Notes: generated by a model from the letters alone, not told the origin. Positions 37,029 through 47,172 are shown, counted from the first letter of the stretch. The stretch is DNA of 64,000 nt from Balanoglossus misakiensis (GCA_040954595.2 CM082593.2:8680001-8744000); one strand, 5' to 3'. Made by a program: numbers and translations.

Positions 37029-38178
37029 TTAGGGACCGTTCAGTTTTTACGGCCGGGGGGGGGGGCGGCAAAATCCAGGGGGGGGGTCACTTAAATTTTG
37101 AAGTCCACAAGGGGGGGGGGGTCATCTGGTTTTTTAAACGTTTAGGGGGGGGTCACATACTTTTGCCACCAAACTTTTGCTTTTGAGTCCACAAAATTGC
37201 AGTTTCGCACCCTTTATTTTTACAAAATTTTCTAATGTGGGAGGGGGACACCACATCCCACGCCCACCCCCTTCATTTTCCGCCACATTTCATTTTTTGC
37301 TGGTTTGTCTAGTGTACCAGGGCAGAGTGCTTGCCACCCCAACCCCACCGATGATAATATTTAACAAAGTGAATACATAAAGGAGAATAATCGTTTCAAC
37401 CATTTTGCATAACTGATAGTTTCGCGCTGCATCTTCTATATACTAGAAGTTTTATAAATGATGTCATGACGAAGATGACGCCAAATCTTCTAACTTTGAG
37501 TGGAATGGCAAAAAGTAAAATTGGTCCTCCCAAACATCGAGATAATTTGCTTTTGAGTTCATTAAAATGCAACTTTGCACTACATATTTTACAAAATTTT
37601 CTTATGTGGGAGGGGGACACCCCCTCCCACCCCCACCCCCTCCATGCATTTATTCGCTGGTTTGTCTAGTGTACCGGGGCAGACTTCTTGCCACCCCACC
37701 CCGATGCCTACTTTGAGTGGAGTGGCAAAATTAAAATTTGTCCTCCCTAACATTGAGTTAGTTTGCTTTGGAGTTCATTAAAATGCAACTTTGAGCACCG
37801 TATTTTACAAAATTTTCTTATGCCCACCCCCGCCACTTTTCTGGTTTTACCAACTCTGGCAACTATTGTATTGACTTGTCATTTTAATTTGTTCATAGAT
37901 TTCTTTATTGCAACGATATACTATTATATACTTCAATTACTTTAAGAAAGTTATAATTGAGGTGTGAGGAGCCTCATTCCCTTTATTGCATACAGTCTAC
38001 ATAGGATCAGGACGGCGAATGTTTTCGGGGGGGGGGGGGTCATCATATTTTTGGGTCTGTCAAAGGGGGGTCATCATTTTTTGGTCCTGGACGAAGGGGG
38101 GGTCGGCCTGATTTTGAAAACTGATGACACAAACTTGCCGGCCCCCCCCCCCTGCCGTAAACACTGAACGGTCCCTTA
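37029..38178. mobile_element. Non-autonomous DNA transposon with ~25-bp TIRs and TTA duplications
   Basis: The left end is TTA followed by GGGACCGTTCAGTTTTTACG, and the right end is the reverse complement (CGTAAACACTGAACGGTCCC followed by TTA), with one mismatch and a G or C run just inside each. A 3-bp TTA duplication with TIRs beginning GGG fits the PIF/Harbinger superfamily, from general knowledge. There is no transposase frame inside. The interior has three related blocks (about 37180-37345, 37545-37705 and 37755-37850) sharing TTTTACAAAATTTTCTTATG-like text and GGTTTGTCTAGTGTACC. Flanking sequence GGGAACGGCG-CTTTTACTT on the left recurs inverted on the right (about 38250-38275), so the element may sit inside an older inverted structure. 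Confidence 0.8.
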
Positions 38179-38192
38179 GGCCCTACGCGGTA

Positions 38193-38240
38193 CGGTTTTC
38201 TTATGCTGTAGCCTCACATCACAGCTGCATAAGAAAACCG
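38193..38240. repeat. 14-bp perfect hairpin beside the TIR element
   Basis: CGGTTTTCTTATGC at 38193-38206 pairs with GCATAAGAAAACCG at 38227-38240, with a 20-base loop. It lies directly outside the 37029-38178 element, within the outer inverted structure. Confidence 0.75.
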
Positions 38241-40184
38241 AACCTCGTAAGTAAAAGACGCCGCCGTTCCCTACAATTTTTTAATCGATTTGCAGCTCTT
38301 AACAATTACATTTGCCAGTGCTTTAGGCCTATAAACCCGACGCCTACACCAGGCGCCTACACCAACGCACAAAGAGCTGGACGTGGTAAGTTTTTTACGT
38401 GAGTGGTCGATCCGGCGACCGACTATAGCTTATAAATAAGGAGCGAGAGAGAATGTTTTGCTTTGTTTTGCTTTTGCTGCAGAGAGTGGTCGTGGAATAA
38501 AGGCTAGAAACGGAGACTGTCCTGCTATTAGAAGGAATATACGCTTTATACAGAAAACTATATTTGGTGGGGGGGGGGGGGGTTAGTCTATTTTAGTAAC
38601 TTACTATTTTCGTTTGCTAAAAAGCAACAAGGTTACTGAATGAATTACCTGGACTAACATTGCTTTTGCAAAACATTTCTATCACGGATATGCATTTAAA
38701 ATAAATCTAGAAATCGCACAAAACAAAGACCGCGGTGTGCAGAAAGCAGGATTTCTGATCATTGCCGTAGTAATTAACTAGGTTTTATTAACAGCGCCAT
38801 CTACGTTGTCATTCAACTTTTACTAGGTTTTAGGCCGAAACTATGTCGCTATTTTTTACCTTTCCATGATACCAGATAGTTGCATCTAAATGTACGAAAT
38901 TACAGTTTTTGTTGTTGTTGAATATATCGAAAAGTTACAATTCATACATCGTGCGTTTCACTTACTCATCATGATGAGATTTGAATCGAATCAGGATAGA
39001 CATAGGCCTAGGCCTATATATAGCAAGATAGATGGATAGACAGACAGACAGACAGACAGAGATAATTATACAGAGAGATAGACAGAGAGATATGGAGATA
39101 GGCCTTCATATAGACATATACTCTAACAAACGTTCTGTTCCTTTCTCTTTGCTGAAAAATGCCGACTCGGGATCGAGCGATTGTCAGATGTCAGCAGAAA
39201 TTTAAAGCGTAGGCTTTAATCGTTTTTATAAACTAATTAGGCGGAATAGGCGCACATATCAGCACACTGTTATCAGTTAGTTTGTTTGGTATTTTGTTAG
39301 GGGGCGGTATACTTTGTCCCACACTGTCTATATTATTGATAAGAAATGGCTTGAAATAAAACCGTACAAATTGAAATCAGATGAAGGGATCGGATCCGTG
39401 TGTAGGCCTACGTGTGCAATTTTACCCGTTATTCGTCACGCCTTCGCAAAGATATAAAGCTGTCCGTACATGGCCTCTGTATCTCCGGTTCTGCTCTTGT
39501 TGGAATGAAGAGAAAAAGTCAATCCTTTAGGTATCTTATTTCAACTGAATAGAATAGATTTTTATACATATGTATGACGCAAAACTCCCGGAGCCGCAGA
39601 ATTATTTCATCGTCCAGGAAGAGTTTGCGTCATAAAAATTGACCGAGAGAGTTTAAAAAAATCCCAGACACAATGTGTATGATCATAGCTTGCATTCTAG
39701 CAAATTTTAGCCCGAAAATTGATTTTGGAAGGTTATTTAAATTGACTGTCACGTGATAGTTGTGTAAACAATGGTCACATTCAGGGTTTAAACGAAAGAT
39801 ACACCATTTCCCTTTCACTGTTTCAGGCGTAGGCCTAAATGTATTGTAAGTTTATCAACTTTAGCATATATGCAAATGGTAACCCTCTTTAAAATATTTT
39901 CCCGCTGTACCTACACCTATCCTGTCGTTAGTGTGGTACGCCCTATACCACTTTTATCGGGGAATTCTACTCGCCTTGAAAATTGTCTTATGCCAAGGGT
40001 ATGGAATATTTGTGACAGTGATGACGACAAGACAAGGCCTAAAGCTTAGGCTATGTCGCGTTGTCATGGTGGCTGCAGTGCCAGTGTTGATACTTTTCTG
40101 TCATAAAGCTTGCTTTTAAACAATTGTTCGTACCCAATAATACCGGCATTCAATGGATATTCTCCGCTGTTACATACATGTATA
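38241..40184. other. Non-coding, microsatellite and G run
   Basis: A G run lies at about 38569-38582, and GATAGACAGACA-type tetranucleotide repeats at about 39020-39095. No exon-like segment with splice signals is recognised. Confidence 0.5.
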
Positions 40185-40297
40185 TATTCAAAGCCTTATC
40201 ACATAGCGAGATTATTACGCCATGAATATTCATAAGACCAGTGTATATAAGTAAGAAGAGAATGCTACTTGTGGCCAATCCCTTGCTTCCAGACTTA
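40185..40297 (+). repeat. Split direct repeat A1 (element 5' end)
   Basis: Begins TATTCAAAGCCTTATCACAT and is identical by eye to 46334-46446. It contains TATATAAG at 40244-40251, a plausible TATA box placing transcription start near 40270-40280, just before the ATG at 40304. Confidence 0.9.
40244..40251 (+). promoter_or_regulatory. TATA-like box in the A repeat
   Basis: TATATAAG lies about 55-60 bases before the in-frame ATG pair at 40304/40307. The same box is duplicated in A2 (46393-46400). The position suits initiation inside the A repeat; this is inference. Confidence 0.5.
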
Positions 40298-40303
40298 GAA
40301 GTG

Positions 40304-42054
40304 ATGATGACTGACGGACGCAGTAATACTCCGGCTACCACAAGCTTGCCTTTATCGGCTACCACGGCCACTTTTACACAGGCTCATGTAGCAGGGCCTT
40401 CAGCTAGTCAAGGCAGCTCTACACGTGTTTCGGTGCAAGTCCCGGAAGGCGCAGCTTCTCAGGCTCAGGTGGTGGCAGGCGATACGCCCGCTCAGCATAA
40501 TAATAGGGATGGCCAAGATCAGCGTTTATCGCAGCAGCAGGTAATTATCAGTTTTTGGCTCATTAGCGGAATGTAAATGTCCTTCGGTCTTTGGCTAGGT
40601 TTTGTACATACATGTTTCATCGGCCATATTTTGGTCGGTTTAGTTCGATTATGTTGTTATATTTATTGGGTGTACTGTTAACACTATTGTGCAATAGTAG
40701 GCGCTCTGGGAGCACCAGGTGGAGTTGCACGAATATGTTATTATGGATGGTGCAATAGTAGGCGCTCTGGGAGCACCAGGTGGAGTTGCACGAATATGTT
40801 ATTATGGATGGTGCAATAGTAGGCGCTCTGGGAGCACCAGGTGGAGTTGCACGAATATGTTATTATGGATGGTGCAATAGTAGGCGCTCTGGGAGCACCA
40901 GGTGGAGTTGCACAAATATGTTATTACGGATGGTGCAATAGTAGGCGCTCTGGGAGCACCAGGTGGAGTTGCACGAATATGTTATTATGGATGGTGCAAT
41001 AGTAGGCGCTCTGGGAGCACCAGGTGGAGTTGCACGAATATGTTACTGTGGTGGCACAATAGGTGTTCTGTGAGCACTGGGCGGAGCTGCATGAACATTG
41101 TTCATGTAGTGGAGAGCAATAAAGGAATATGCGGGGAGCATCGTAGAGTGTGTTAAAAAAAAAAGCATTCGACTGAAGTTCCATGCAATGTTTGATATTC
41201 TGTACAACGGTTGGAATGACGGAATGTGTGCAAGGAGTGCGTAATTAGGTAGATTTGCATATGAATGGGTAACAGTTATTTTAGAGCCACGCACACAATG
41301 GACATTGTTTAAGGCATGCCAGGTGGGGCGTGCATTCAAAAGATACCATATGGTTGTGGAGTGCTCCTGTGAATTTGCATAAGTTCTTTCTATTGTTCTG
41401 TATGCTCATAGTATCATGCATGTTGTTTTGTGGAATACGGTCATGATATTGGGTGTGACTTCGAATGTAGCCGAAATGGTGTCTGGTAGTGGAATTGTCT
41501 TACGCATGGGATATTGTAAAGTAACACTGTTAGATGATATCAGGATGTGACGTTGACTGATATATTTGCCTGAATTGTTTCAGGTTAATGAGAAGTTGAC
41601 ACTGCTAATGAAGAAAGTTGACAAAATCGAAGAAACAGCGGGTGTAGCATCTGTAGATGAAGCCTTGCATAAAGTGATGGAATTCGCGCATACCCCAGCC
41701 TTCTCATCAAGACCACAGGTGTTGAGTGCTCTACGTACGTTGGTGGATAGAGCTACTTTGGTGTCGCATCCTAAGCTGCAGAGATTTCGAGCTGTATTGT
41801 CGCAGTTTGAAGCGAATGATTTTGGAGAGGACGCTGGACGCTTGATCATTCTGTTACTGGGTAACAAAGAGGAAGAAGAGATTGCGTCGAAAGTTTCAAA
41901 ATTCTTAAAACACAGGCCTTCCAACGATCGTTTTCGTCCGTATGGCCGAGGAAGGAGAAGGCAATCGTATGGGAAAGATTTCCGATGTTTTAGATGTGGC
42001 CAGCCTGGTCATTTTGCCCGCAATTGTCGAATGAAGCCAGATCAGGAAACGTGA
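40304..42054 (+). CDS. Gag-like zinc-knuckle protein of the YR retroelement, two exons
   Basis: Exon 1 is 40304-40540 (79 codons from MMTDGRSN; Ser/Thr/Gln-rich, ending RLSQQQ). It ends at a strong CAG|GTAATT donor. Exon 2 is 41584-42054 after TGAATTGTTTCAG and begins VNEKLTLLMKKVDKIEE. Both boundaries are phase 0, giving about 235 aa. Near the C-terminus is a CX2CX4HX4C zinc knuckle (CFRCGQPGHFARNC), typical of nucleocapsid-like RNA binding. An AATAAA at 42108-42113 follows the stop by about 50 bases. The N-terminus before 40304 could instead start at the ATG at 40262 inside the A repeat, but that lies very near the presumed transcription start. The assignment as Gag comes from the knuckle and from its position before RT. 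Confidence 0.75.
40541..41583 (+). other. Predicted intron in the retroelement leader
   Basis: GTAATT donor and TTGTTTCAG acceptor, 1043 bases, joining two open segments in phase 0. Introns inside retroelements are unusual because RNA passage would remove them; DIRS-group elements are known to carry some. Part of it is the minisatellite at 40686-41090. Confidence 0.65.
40686..41090. repeat. ~61-bp minisatellite inside the retroelement intron (about 6.5 copies)
   Basis: Units begin GTGCAATAGTAGGCGCTCTG and continue GGAGCACCAGGTGGAGTTGC, ACGAATATGTTATTATGGAT. The last unit is diverged (GGTGTTCTGTGAGCACTGGG). Near-identity of the first six copies indicates recent expansion. Confidence 0.92.
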
Positions 42055-42379
42055 ATTTGTCTTGTAATTCAGTGACTGTAATGACGTTATTTTGGGATAC
42101 ATAATGAAATAAATACACCCGTCTTTATTGTATGCTGCATATTTGTTTATTTGTGTTGACGAATGATAAGTACATGTCCCATGTTTGAAGATTTGCATGT
42201 ACGTATGCATATATATAATGTGGTTTAGGTTACCTCTCGATGGGAGGGGCCTTAACTAGGCTCTTTGCTTTTGCAACCTGCCATTTGTAGGATCCTGTCG
42301 AGGGGCGCCCCCACATTTCATGACGGTTGATATCACCGTTTTGTTGATGGAATCCTCTTTTGTTTGCTGTTGGTTTCAG

Positions 42380-44542
42380 CCACCAGTATGGGAAAATGAC
42401 TTTATGGTGGATATGCATGCTGTCCCGAGAACCCAATATTCGTGGAGAACGCTTGGGGGCGCCCCTCGTCAGGGTCCTCACCATACCTCGCCTTCGATAG
42501 CTATGATAGCACGCGGAGTAGAGTTTGCAACTCCTGATGACTTGGTATTTCGGAATACGGAAGATTTCATGGCCGGGCAGATACATGAACATGGTGATTA
42601 TTGGGACATGATTACAGACCATATACATAACAAGAATGACATTATGGACTGGATAAGGAATCGTGTTAGTATTTCACAATATTTTACCCATTTCAAGGGG
42701 GAGTTTAAAGGGCAACAGTATGATCATGATATTCCACCCCCTAGGGTGTTTCAGAATCATCCGAATTGTCGTCAGCATGGTCGGTTTATCGCTCAGACTA
42801 TCGCTGAACGTGTTAAAGCTGGAGCAGTATCAGTTTGGGGGTTGGTTGGTCGCCACCAACCTCCTTATTTGGTTATGCCGATTTCGGTTGAACCGTCTAA
42901 ACCGCGTATGTGTATTGACATGCGCTTTCTTAATCTATGGACGGAACCTCGTCCGTTCCACTTAGATAAGCTTTTTGAAGTCACTAGATACTTGGCTGAA
43001 GGCGATTTTCAGTTTAAGTGTGATGATAAGAGTGGGTACGACCACGTTTTAATACGACATACTGATAGAATGTATGTAGGATTTCAATGGGCAGGGGTGT
43101 GGTATGTGAATAATTCATTACCTTTTGGTTGGAAGTTATCGGCATATGTATATCACACTTTGGGATATTGTGTTACTAGTTATGCTAGATTATTGGGAGT
43201 ACCTTGCATTCAATATATCGATGATAGGCATGGGGGTGGATTAAAGTTGCCAGCTGATGCAAGTTCTTCTTGGGATAGTTTGCAATGTGCACAGGCTGCA
43301 GCTTATATATTGTGTAAAATCGCTATTGATGCAGGATATTTTCTCTCTTTGGAGAAAAGTGTGTCATATCCTGTGACATCTTTGATAATGTTAGGTTTTT
43401 CAGTCGATTCGGTGAATAGATCCTTTTCTATCCCGGATGATAAAAAAACGAAGTTTTTAAATTTGCTGGAGGATGTTCTGTCACAGAGGGCAGTTCCACT
43501 TTTGACAATGCAGAAATTAATGGGGAAATGCATTTCATTTACGTTAGCATTACCATGCGCTCGGTTATATGTTCGACAAATGGCCAATGCTTGTGGGAAA
43601 GCTCAGATATCGAGTAGAGCTTTGATACCTATAAGGGGACGCTTGAAATCTGAGATTGTACAGTGGAAATCCATCTTAGATTCGGCGGGGAAATTTATTT
43701 GGCCAACCGAAAGTCATGTAGGGGTAAGGGTATTTTCTGACGCAAGTCAGTACAAATGGGGTGCGGTTATGTACGTAGCTAATAACAAGGTGGTTATAGG
43801 AGATATGTGGGATAGTAAGTGGAAAGATTTTCCCATTATAAAGAAGGAAGCAGAAGCTTTGTGTAGAGCATTGGTTGGTTTTCAAGAGCAAATTCGTAAT
43901 ACTCGAGTTGATGCATATATCGATGCACTTCCTATAGTACAGGCATGGAATGGGGGAATTCCGGGAGCAAAAGATGTTGATTTGAATGAAATTTTGAAGC
44001 GTATCTTTGACTTCTGCTTTCAGCATAATGTTCGACTTACCCTTACATATATACCTTCTAAGGCTAATGATGCCGATCTACCTTCTCGATCTACATCATT
44101 GTCAAATGCTACTTTGACCGCTGTGGTATGGCAATTCCTGGAGGAAAATTTTGGTCCTCATCATATAGATGGCATGGCTGATGTTTCTAATAAGAAGTTA
44201 TCTCGATATGTGTCACAGTTTCCTCAGATAGGATGTGAGGGTGTTAATTTTTTCCAGCATGTTTTCTCAGACAAGGATACCATTTATGTGTATCCACCAT
44301 TTTTCTTAGTGGCTGCGACACTTAAACATGTCATTAGTCAGAGATTACATGCCACAGTGATTGTACCGAGAGGTCGTTTTCTGGCTCCGTATTGGCCCGT
44401 TATTAATCAAGTAGCAGCTGCGGTTATAAAGTTGGGTAGTCGAGGGGAAATAGGTATTATTCAAGCCCCCTCTACTCAGGGTTATATAGATTATGAGTTG
44501 CGGTGTGACCTCTTGGCAGTCAAATTCGATTGGGATGTATAA
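42380..44542 (+). CDS. Reverse transcriptase-RNase H polyprotein of the YR retroelement
   Basis: The open frame extends from 42320, but 42371-42379 reads TGGTTTCAG, a good acceptor in phase 0, so I place the exon start at 42380. Counting from the ATG at 42320 (740 codons), RT motifs are RMCIDMRFLN (about 196-205), motif A CDDKSGYDHV (234-243), motif B NSLPFGWKLS (about 265-274) and the catalytic QYIDD (Asp301-302). RNase H follows: FSDAS (Asp474), KKEAEAL (Glu510), AYIDAL (Asp535) and NDADLPSR (583-590). The C-terminus contains YVYPPFFLVAATLK and a PYWPV-like segment seen after RNase H in this retroelement group. No protease or integrase is present. Stop at 44540-44542, AATAAA at 44698-44707. 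It makes the cDNA in the cytoplasm or nucleus. Confidence 0.93.
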   Translation, partial: PPVWENDFMVDMHAVPRTQYSWRTLGGAPRQGPHHTSPSIAMIARGVEFATPDDLVFRNTEDFMAGQIHEHGDYWDMITDHIHNKNDIMDWIRNRVSISQYFTHFKGEFKGQQYDHDIPPPRVFQNHPNCRQHGRFIAQTIAERVKAGAVSVWGLVGRHQPPYLVMPISVEPSKPRMCIDMRFLNLWTEPRPFHLDKLFEVTRYLAEGDFQFKCDDKSGYDHVLIRHTDRMYVGFQWAGVWYVNNSLPFGWKLSAYVYHTLGYCVTSYARLLGVPCIQYIDDRHGGGLKLPADASSSWDSLQCAQAAAYILCKIAIDAGYFLSLEKSVSYPVTSLIMLGFSVDSVNRSFSIPDDKKTKFLNLLEDVLSQRAVPLLTMQKLMGKCISFTLALPCARLYVRQMANACGKAQISSRALIPIRGRLKSEIVQWKSILDSAGKFIWPTESHVGVRVFSDASQYKWGAVMYVANNKVVIGDMWDSKWKDFPIIKKEAEALCRALVGFQEQIRNTRVDAYIDALPIVQAWNGGIPGAKDVDLNEILKRIFDFCFQHNVRLTLTYIPSKANDADLPSRSTSLSNATLTAVVWQFLEENFGPHHIDGMADVSNKKLSRYVSQFPQIGCEGVNFFQHVFSDKDTIYVYPPFFLVAATLKHVISQRLHATVIVPRGRFLAPYWPVINQVAAAVIKLGSRGEIGIIQAPSTQGYIDYELRCDLLAVKFDWDV

Positions 44543-44761
44543 ATCATGTAGTTGTTACTATTTATGGGATATATGATGGGTATACAGTAAATGGTTTTTC
44601 TTCTTTGGTGAATTTGTAGTATTGCAAAAGATCGTTAGGATTTTGATAGAGATATTATAAGTGTATCTTCTATTAATGTCAATATTATCTGGTATGAAAT
44701 AAATAAAATATTGTATGTCTTAGTAGACTGATGAATGGGTGTCTCTTATGATTTCTTCTAG

Positions 44762-46030
44762 ACATGTTGGATTTGTGGTGCTTTGAATGATACAACATCT
44801 CAGTCATGTGGTGTCTGTTCATCAAAAGCGATCCAAGGAACCGGTTTAAATGACTTCAACGGTGTTGACCTTCATCATATCGACCAACGTATCTCGGATT
44901 TATTAGGGGATCGATCTCCGTATGAGAAACAGAAAGACCGCTTAATACAAGAACTTGAGTTATTCCTTGCAAGACTCCCTGTGCCCAAGCCTGTAAGCCG
45001 AGCTAGCCCGCACGATATTGTTAGGTTTTTAGTCTTTAAGGATAAAGATGCGAAAACGCAAGTCCATCGTTACACATGTGCATACTTAGGTCAGCCTGGT
45101 CGTGCGCCATGCGGTTGTCCTAAACGTCTGAGGATAGGTTCAGCCAAAAACATGATATCTAAGATCTCTTCATATTTTCAAGCACGACAAAAAGAAAATC
45201 CGAATCAGCGTTTTTGTAACCCCACTGATAGTATAATGGTGCAAAGGTATTTAAAGAAAATCTCTGAGGAGCAGGCACAAGCGAATGTGACAGTCAGACA
45301 GGCTAAGCCGTTATTTTTGCCGAAGGTCATTTGCGTCTTTGAGCATTTGTTAAAGTTACTCTCTTCATGTTCGTCACCACTCTTAGCATATATATATGCT
45401 AGAGACATGGCCGTGTTTAAGCTTTTATTTTTCTCAGGTGATAGAGCAGGGGATCTGGGTCACATTAAGACACAGGAGGTTCTTCGTTTCCCCGATAATT
45501 CAGGTTTGCTTTTCAATCATACATTTGGGAAGACTCTTCGTGGATGTAATTCAAATATGTTTGTACTTAAGAGATGTGCGGATACCCGTTTGTGTCCTGT
45601 AAATACTTTAGAGCGATATATTGATTTGTCTTTAAATCTAGGTGTAGATATCATGACTGGGTATTTGTTTAGACCCACTAAACCTAATGGTGATATAGAG
45701 AACAAACCTTTGTCATCGCAGGTTATATATCATCGGCTTAAACTTTATTTACAATCACTTAATATGGATGAAGGTGAGACACCACACAGTCTGAGAAGTG
45801 CGTGTGCTATCACTATGTCGTTAGCGGGTGCTCACGTAGATGAAGTCATGAGTCATGTGGGTTGGAAAACTGAGAAGATGGCTGATTATTATACTAAGCT
45901 GTCAGTTGTTGCCAATATTGGCCGCCAAGGCAATAGAACGGAGGATTTGCTTGCTTCCATGCGACATATTGAAAGGTATAATGCAACTGAGAAACTTGTT
46001 GGATTCACAAGGGCTTTTCAGGCCAAGTAA
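44762..46030 (+). CDS. ALOG-domain tyrosine recombinase of the YR retroelement
   Basis: Integrates the circular cDNA by tyrosine-recombinase chemistry. The frame is closed by a TAG overlapping the acceptor TTCTTCTAG at 44761, so the protein must begin by splicing or by internal initiation. Counting from 44762: a zinc-ribbon-like CWIC...CGVC (CX2C-X10-CX2C, residues 2-19), then an ALOG-type domain (about 55-170) with FLVFKDKDAKTQVHRYTCAY and GQPGRAPCGCPKRLRIGS. Putative zinc ligands there are His102, Cys106, Cys117 and Cys119. The catalytic domain has Arg228 (SGDRAGDLGH), His342-x-x-Arg345 (PHSLRSACAI), Trp368 (HVGW) and Tyr376/377 (DYYTKL). Plant ALOG (LSH1/G1) proteins were proposed by Iyer and Aravind to derive from DIRS1-type recombinases, and the match to that domain is clear by eye. 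AATAAA follows at 46092-46097. Confidence 0.93.
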   Translation, partial: TCWICGALNDTTSQSCGVCSSKAIQGTGLNDFNGVDLHHIDQRISDLLGDRSPYEKQKDRLIQELELFLARLPVPKPVSRASPHDIVRFLVFKDKDAKTQVHRYTCAYLGQPGRAPCGCPKRLRIGSAKNMISKISSYFQARQKENPNQRFCNPTDSIMVQRYLKKISEEQAQANVTVRQAKPLFLPKVICVFEHLLKLLSSCSSPLLAYIYARDMAVFKLLFFSGDRAGDLGHIKTQEVLRFPDNSGLLFNHTFGKTLRGCNSNMFVLKRCADTRLCPVNTLERYIDLSLNLGVDIMTGYLFRPTKPNGDIENKPLSSQVIYHRLKLYLQSLNMDEGETPHSLRSACAITMSLAGAHVDEVMSHVGWKTEKMADYYTKLSVVANIGRQGNRTEDLLASMRHIERYNATEKLVGFTRAFQAK

Positions 46031-46254
46031 AATGTGGGCGACTTTTCTGTGATCTGTTATATTATACGCAGCTACATGGTAGTTTCAATATAATAAATAG
46101 TATATACTTGTGGCTTGGACACTCCTCTTTCGTCCGTTTCCTTATTGACGCAAACCAGTGGGGGGAGGGGGGATTGAGGTTTGAGGATTGGGGATTTAGG
46201 TGGGGGAATCTTTGAGGAGAGTTTTATAAATAATGAATATCGCGGGCAAATGGA

Positions 46255-46655
46255 CAACATCAGGCTCTTTAACCCATTCCTTATAATAATAGGTATATCA
46301 TTGAGCGGAGTGATTAGGCTTTAAATATTATATTATTCAAAGCCTTATCACATAGCGAGATTATTACGCCATGAATATTCATAAGACCAGTGTATATAAG
46401 TAAGAAGAGAATGCTACTTGTGGCCAATCCCTTGCTTCCAGACTTATAGAAGTTAAGATGTAATTAGGATTGAGTACCCAGGAGGGGGATAAGGTGACTA
46501 TGTAGGAGGAAGTGGGGATCGGGTAAGGTGTTCGCCCACCCGCCCACCCCCTTTTTATCATTTCGCTCATGATTACCAACATCAGGCTCTTTAACCCATT
46601 CCTTATAATAATAGGTATATCATTGAGCGGAGTGATTAGGCTTTAAATATTATAT
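46255..46655 (+). repeat. B1-A2-B2 terminal repeats of the YR retroelement
   Basis: B1 46255-46333 and A2 46334-46446 are directly abutting, followed by a unique 130-base spacer and B2 46577-46655. B copies start CAACATCAGGCTCTTTAACC and end near TTAAATATTATAT. A2 copies the 5' end, including the TATATAAG box. Confidence 0.9.
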
Positions 46656-47172
46656 CATGTATAACAGTTGCCATTCAATCGGATGTTAATGTTATTCTCA
46701 TAAAATGAGTCCCTTTCTGACGTCAGTACTCCCCGCGTCATTGTTCTCTCAGGTAAAGGTAAATAGCCACTTGGAATTGTTTATTAAATGGCAGGTTAGT
46801 TGTGACTTAGAGTACTGTGTAGTTTATTATTCATGGTGAAAACAAACTACTTGTGTAGGTTTATTTTTGCAGAGCATTTATTCTCATTTTATTTATTTAC
46901 CACTTAGAGAAACTTCTGATGTTTAACGATAAAATTTCTTACTTACCTCGTTGATTTATTAGCGGACAACCCCTTCCTAAAATAGTTTGGTCCTGCTAAA
47001 TTGGGCGGCCATCTTTTCTTCTGTATTGATAGTCAAAAAGCTGTGTATCTTGTGTTGCTTTCGGCGTTGACAGGATCAGCTGGGTTGGTCCGCGACAAAA
47101 CCGATTCGTACAGTGGCTATTCTTCTCTTAAAATTCGTCACGTCTTTAATACTGTAATATCGACGACAAAAT
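46656..47172. other. Upstream region of the carboxypeptidase gene
   Basis: About 500 bases between the retroelement 3' end and the carboxypeptidase ATG, so the promoter is probably here. I see no firm TATA box. The retroelement insertion leaves little upstream sequence, and its 3' end could influence expression. Confidence 0.4.

Larger units (their letters stand above)
40185..46655 (+). mobile_element. Full-length DIRS/Ngaro-type tyrosine-recombinase retrotransposon
   Basis: The boundaries are set by split direct repeats. A1 (40185-40297) is repeated as A2 (46334-46446), and B1 (46255-46333) is repeated as B2 (46577-46655). B1 abuts A2 exactly, which is the junction expected if B2 and A1 ends meet in a circular intermediate. 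The order A1-ORFs-B1A2-B2 is known for PAT and Ngaro elements, whereas DIRS1 has inverted termini. The element encodes a zinc-knuckle Gag-like protein, RT with RNase H, and an ALOG-domain tyrosine recombinase, with no integrase, protease or DAM-like methyltransferase seen. All three frames are open and repeat copies match closely, so it may be young. As expected for recombinase integration, no target duplication is evident. Confidence 0.93.

Noticed and set aside
42230-42628. Minus-strand frame of about 132 codons opposite the RT start
   Set aside because: Shadow of the RT frame on the other strand, with no motif.
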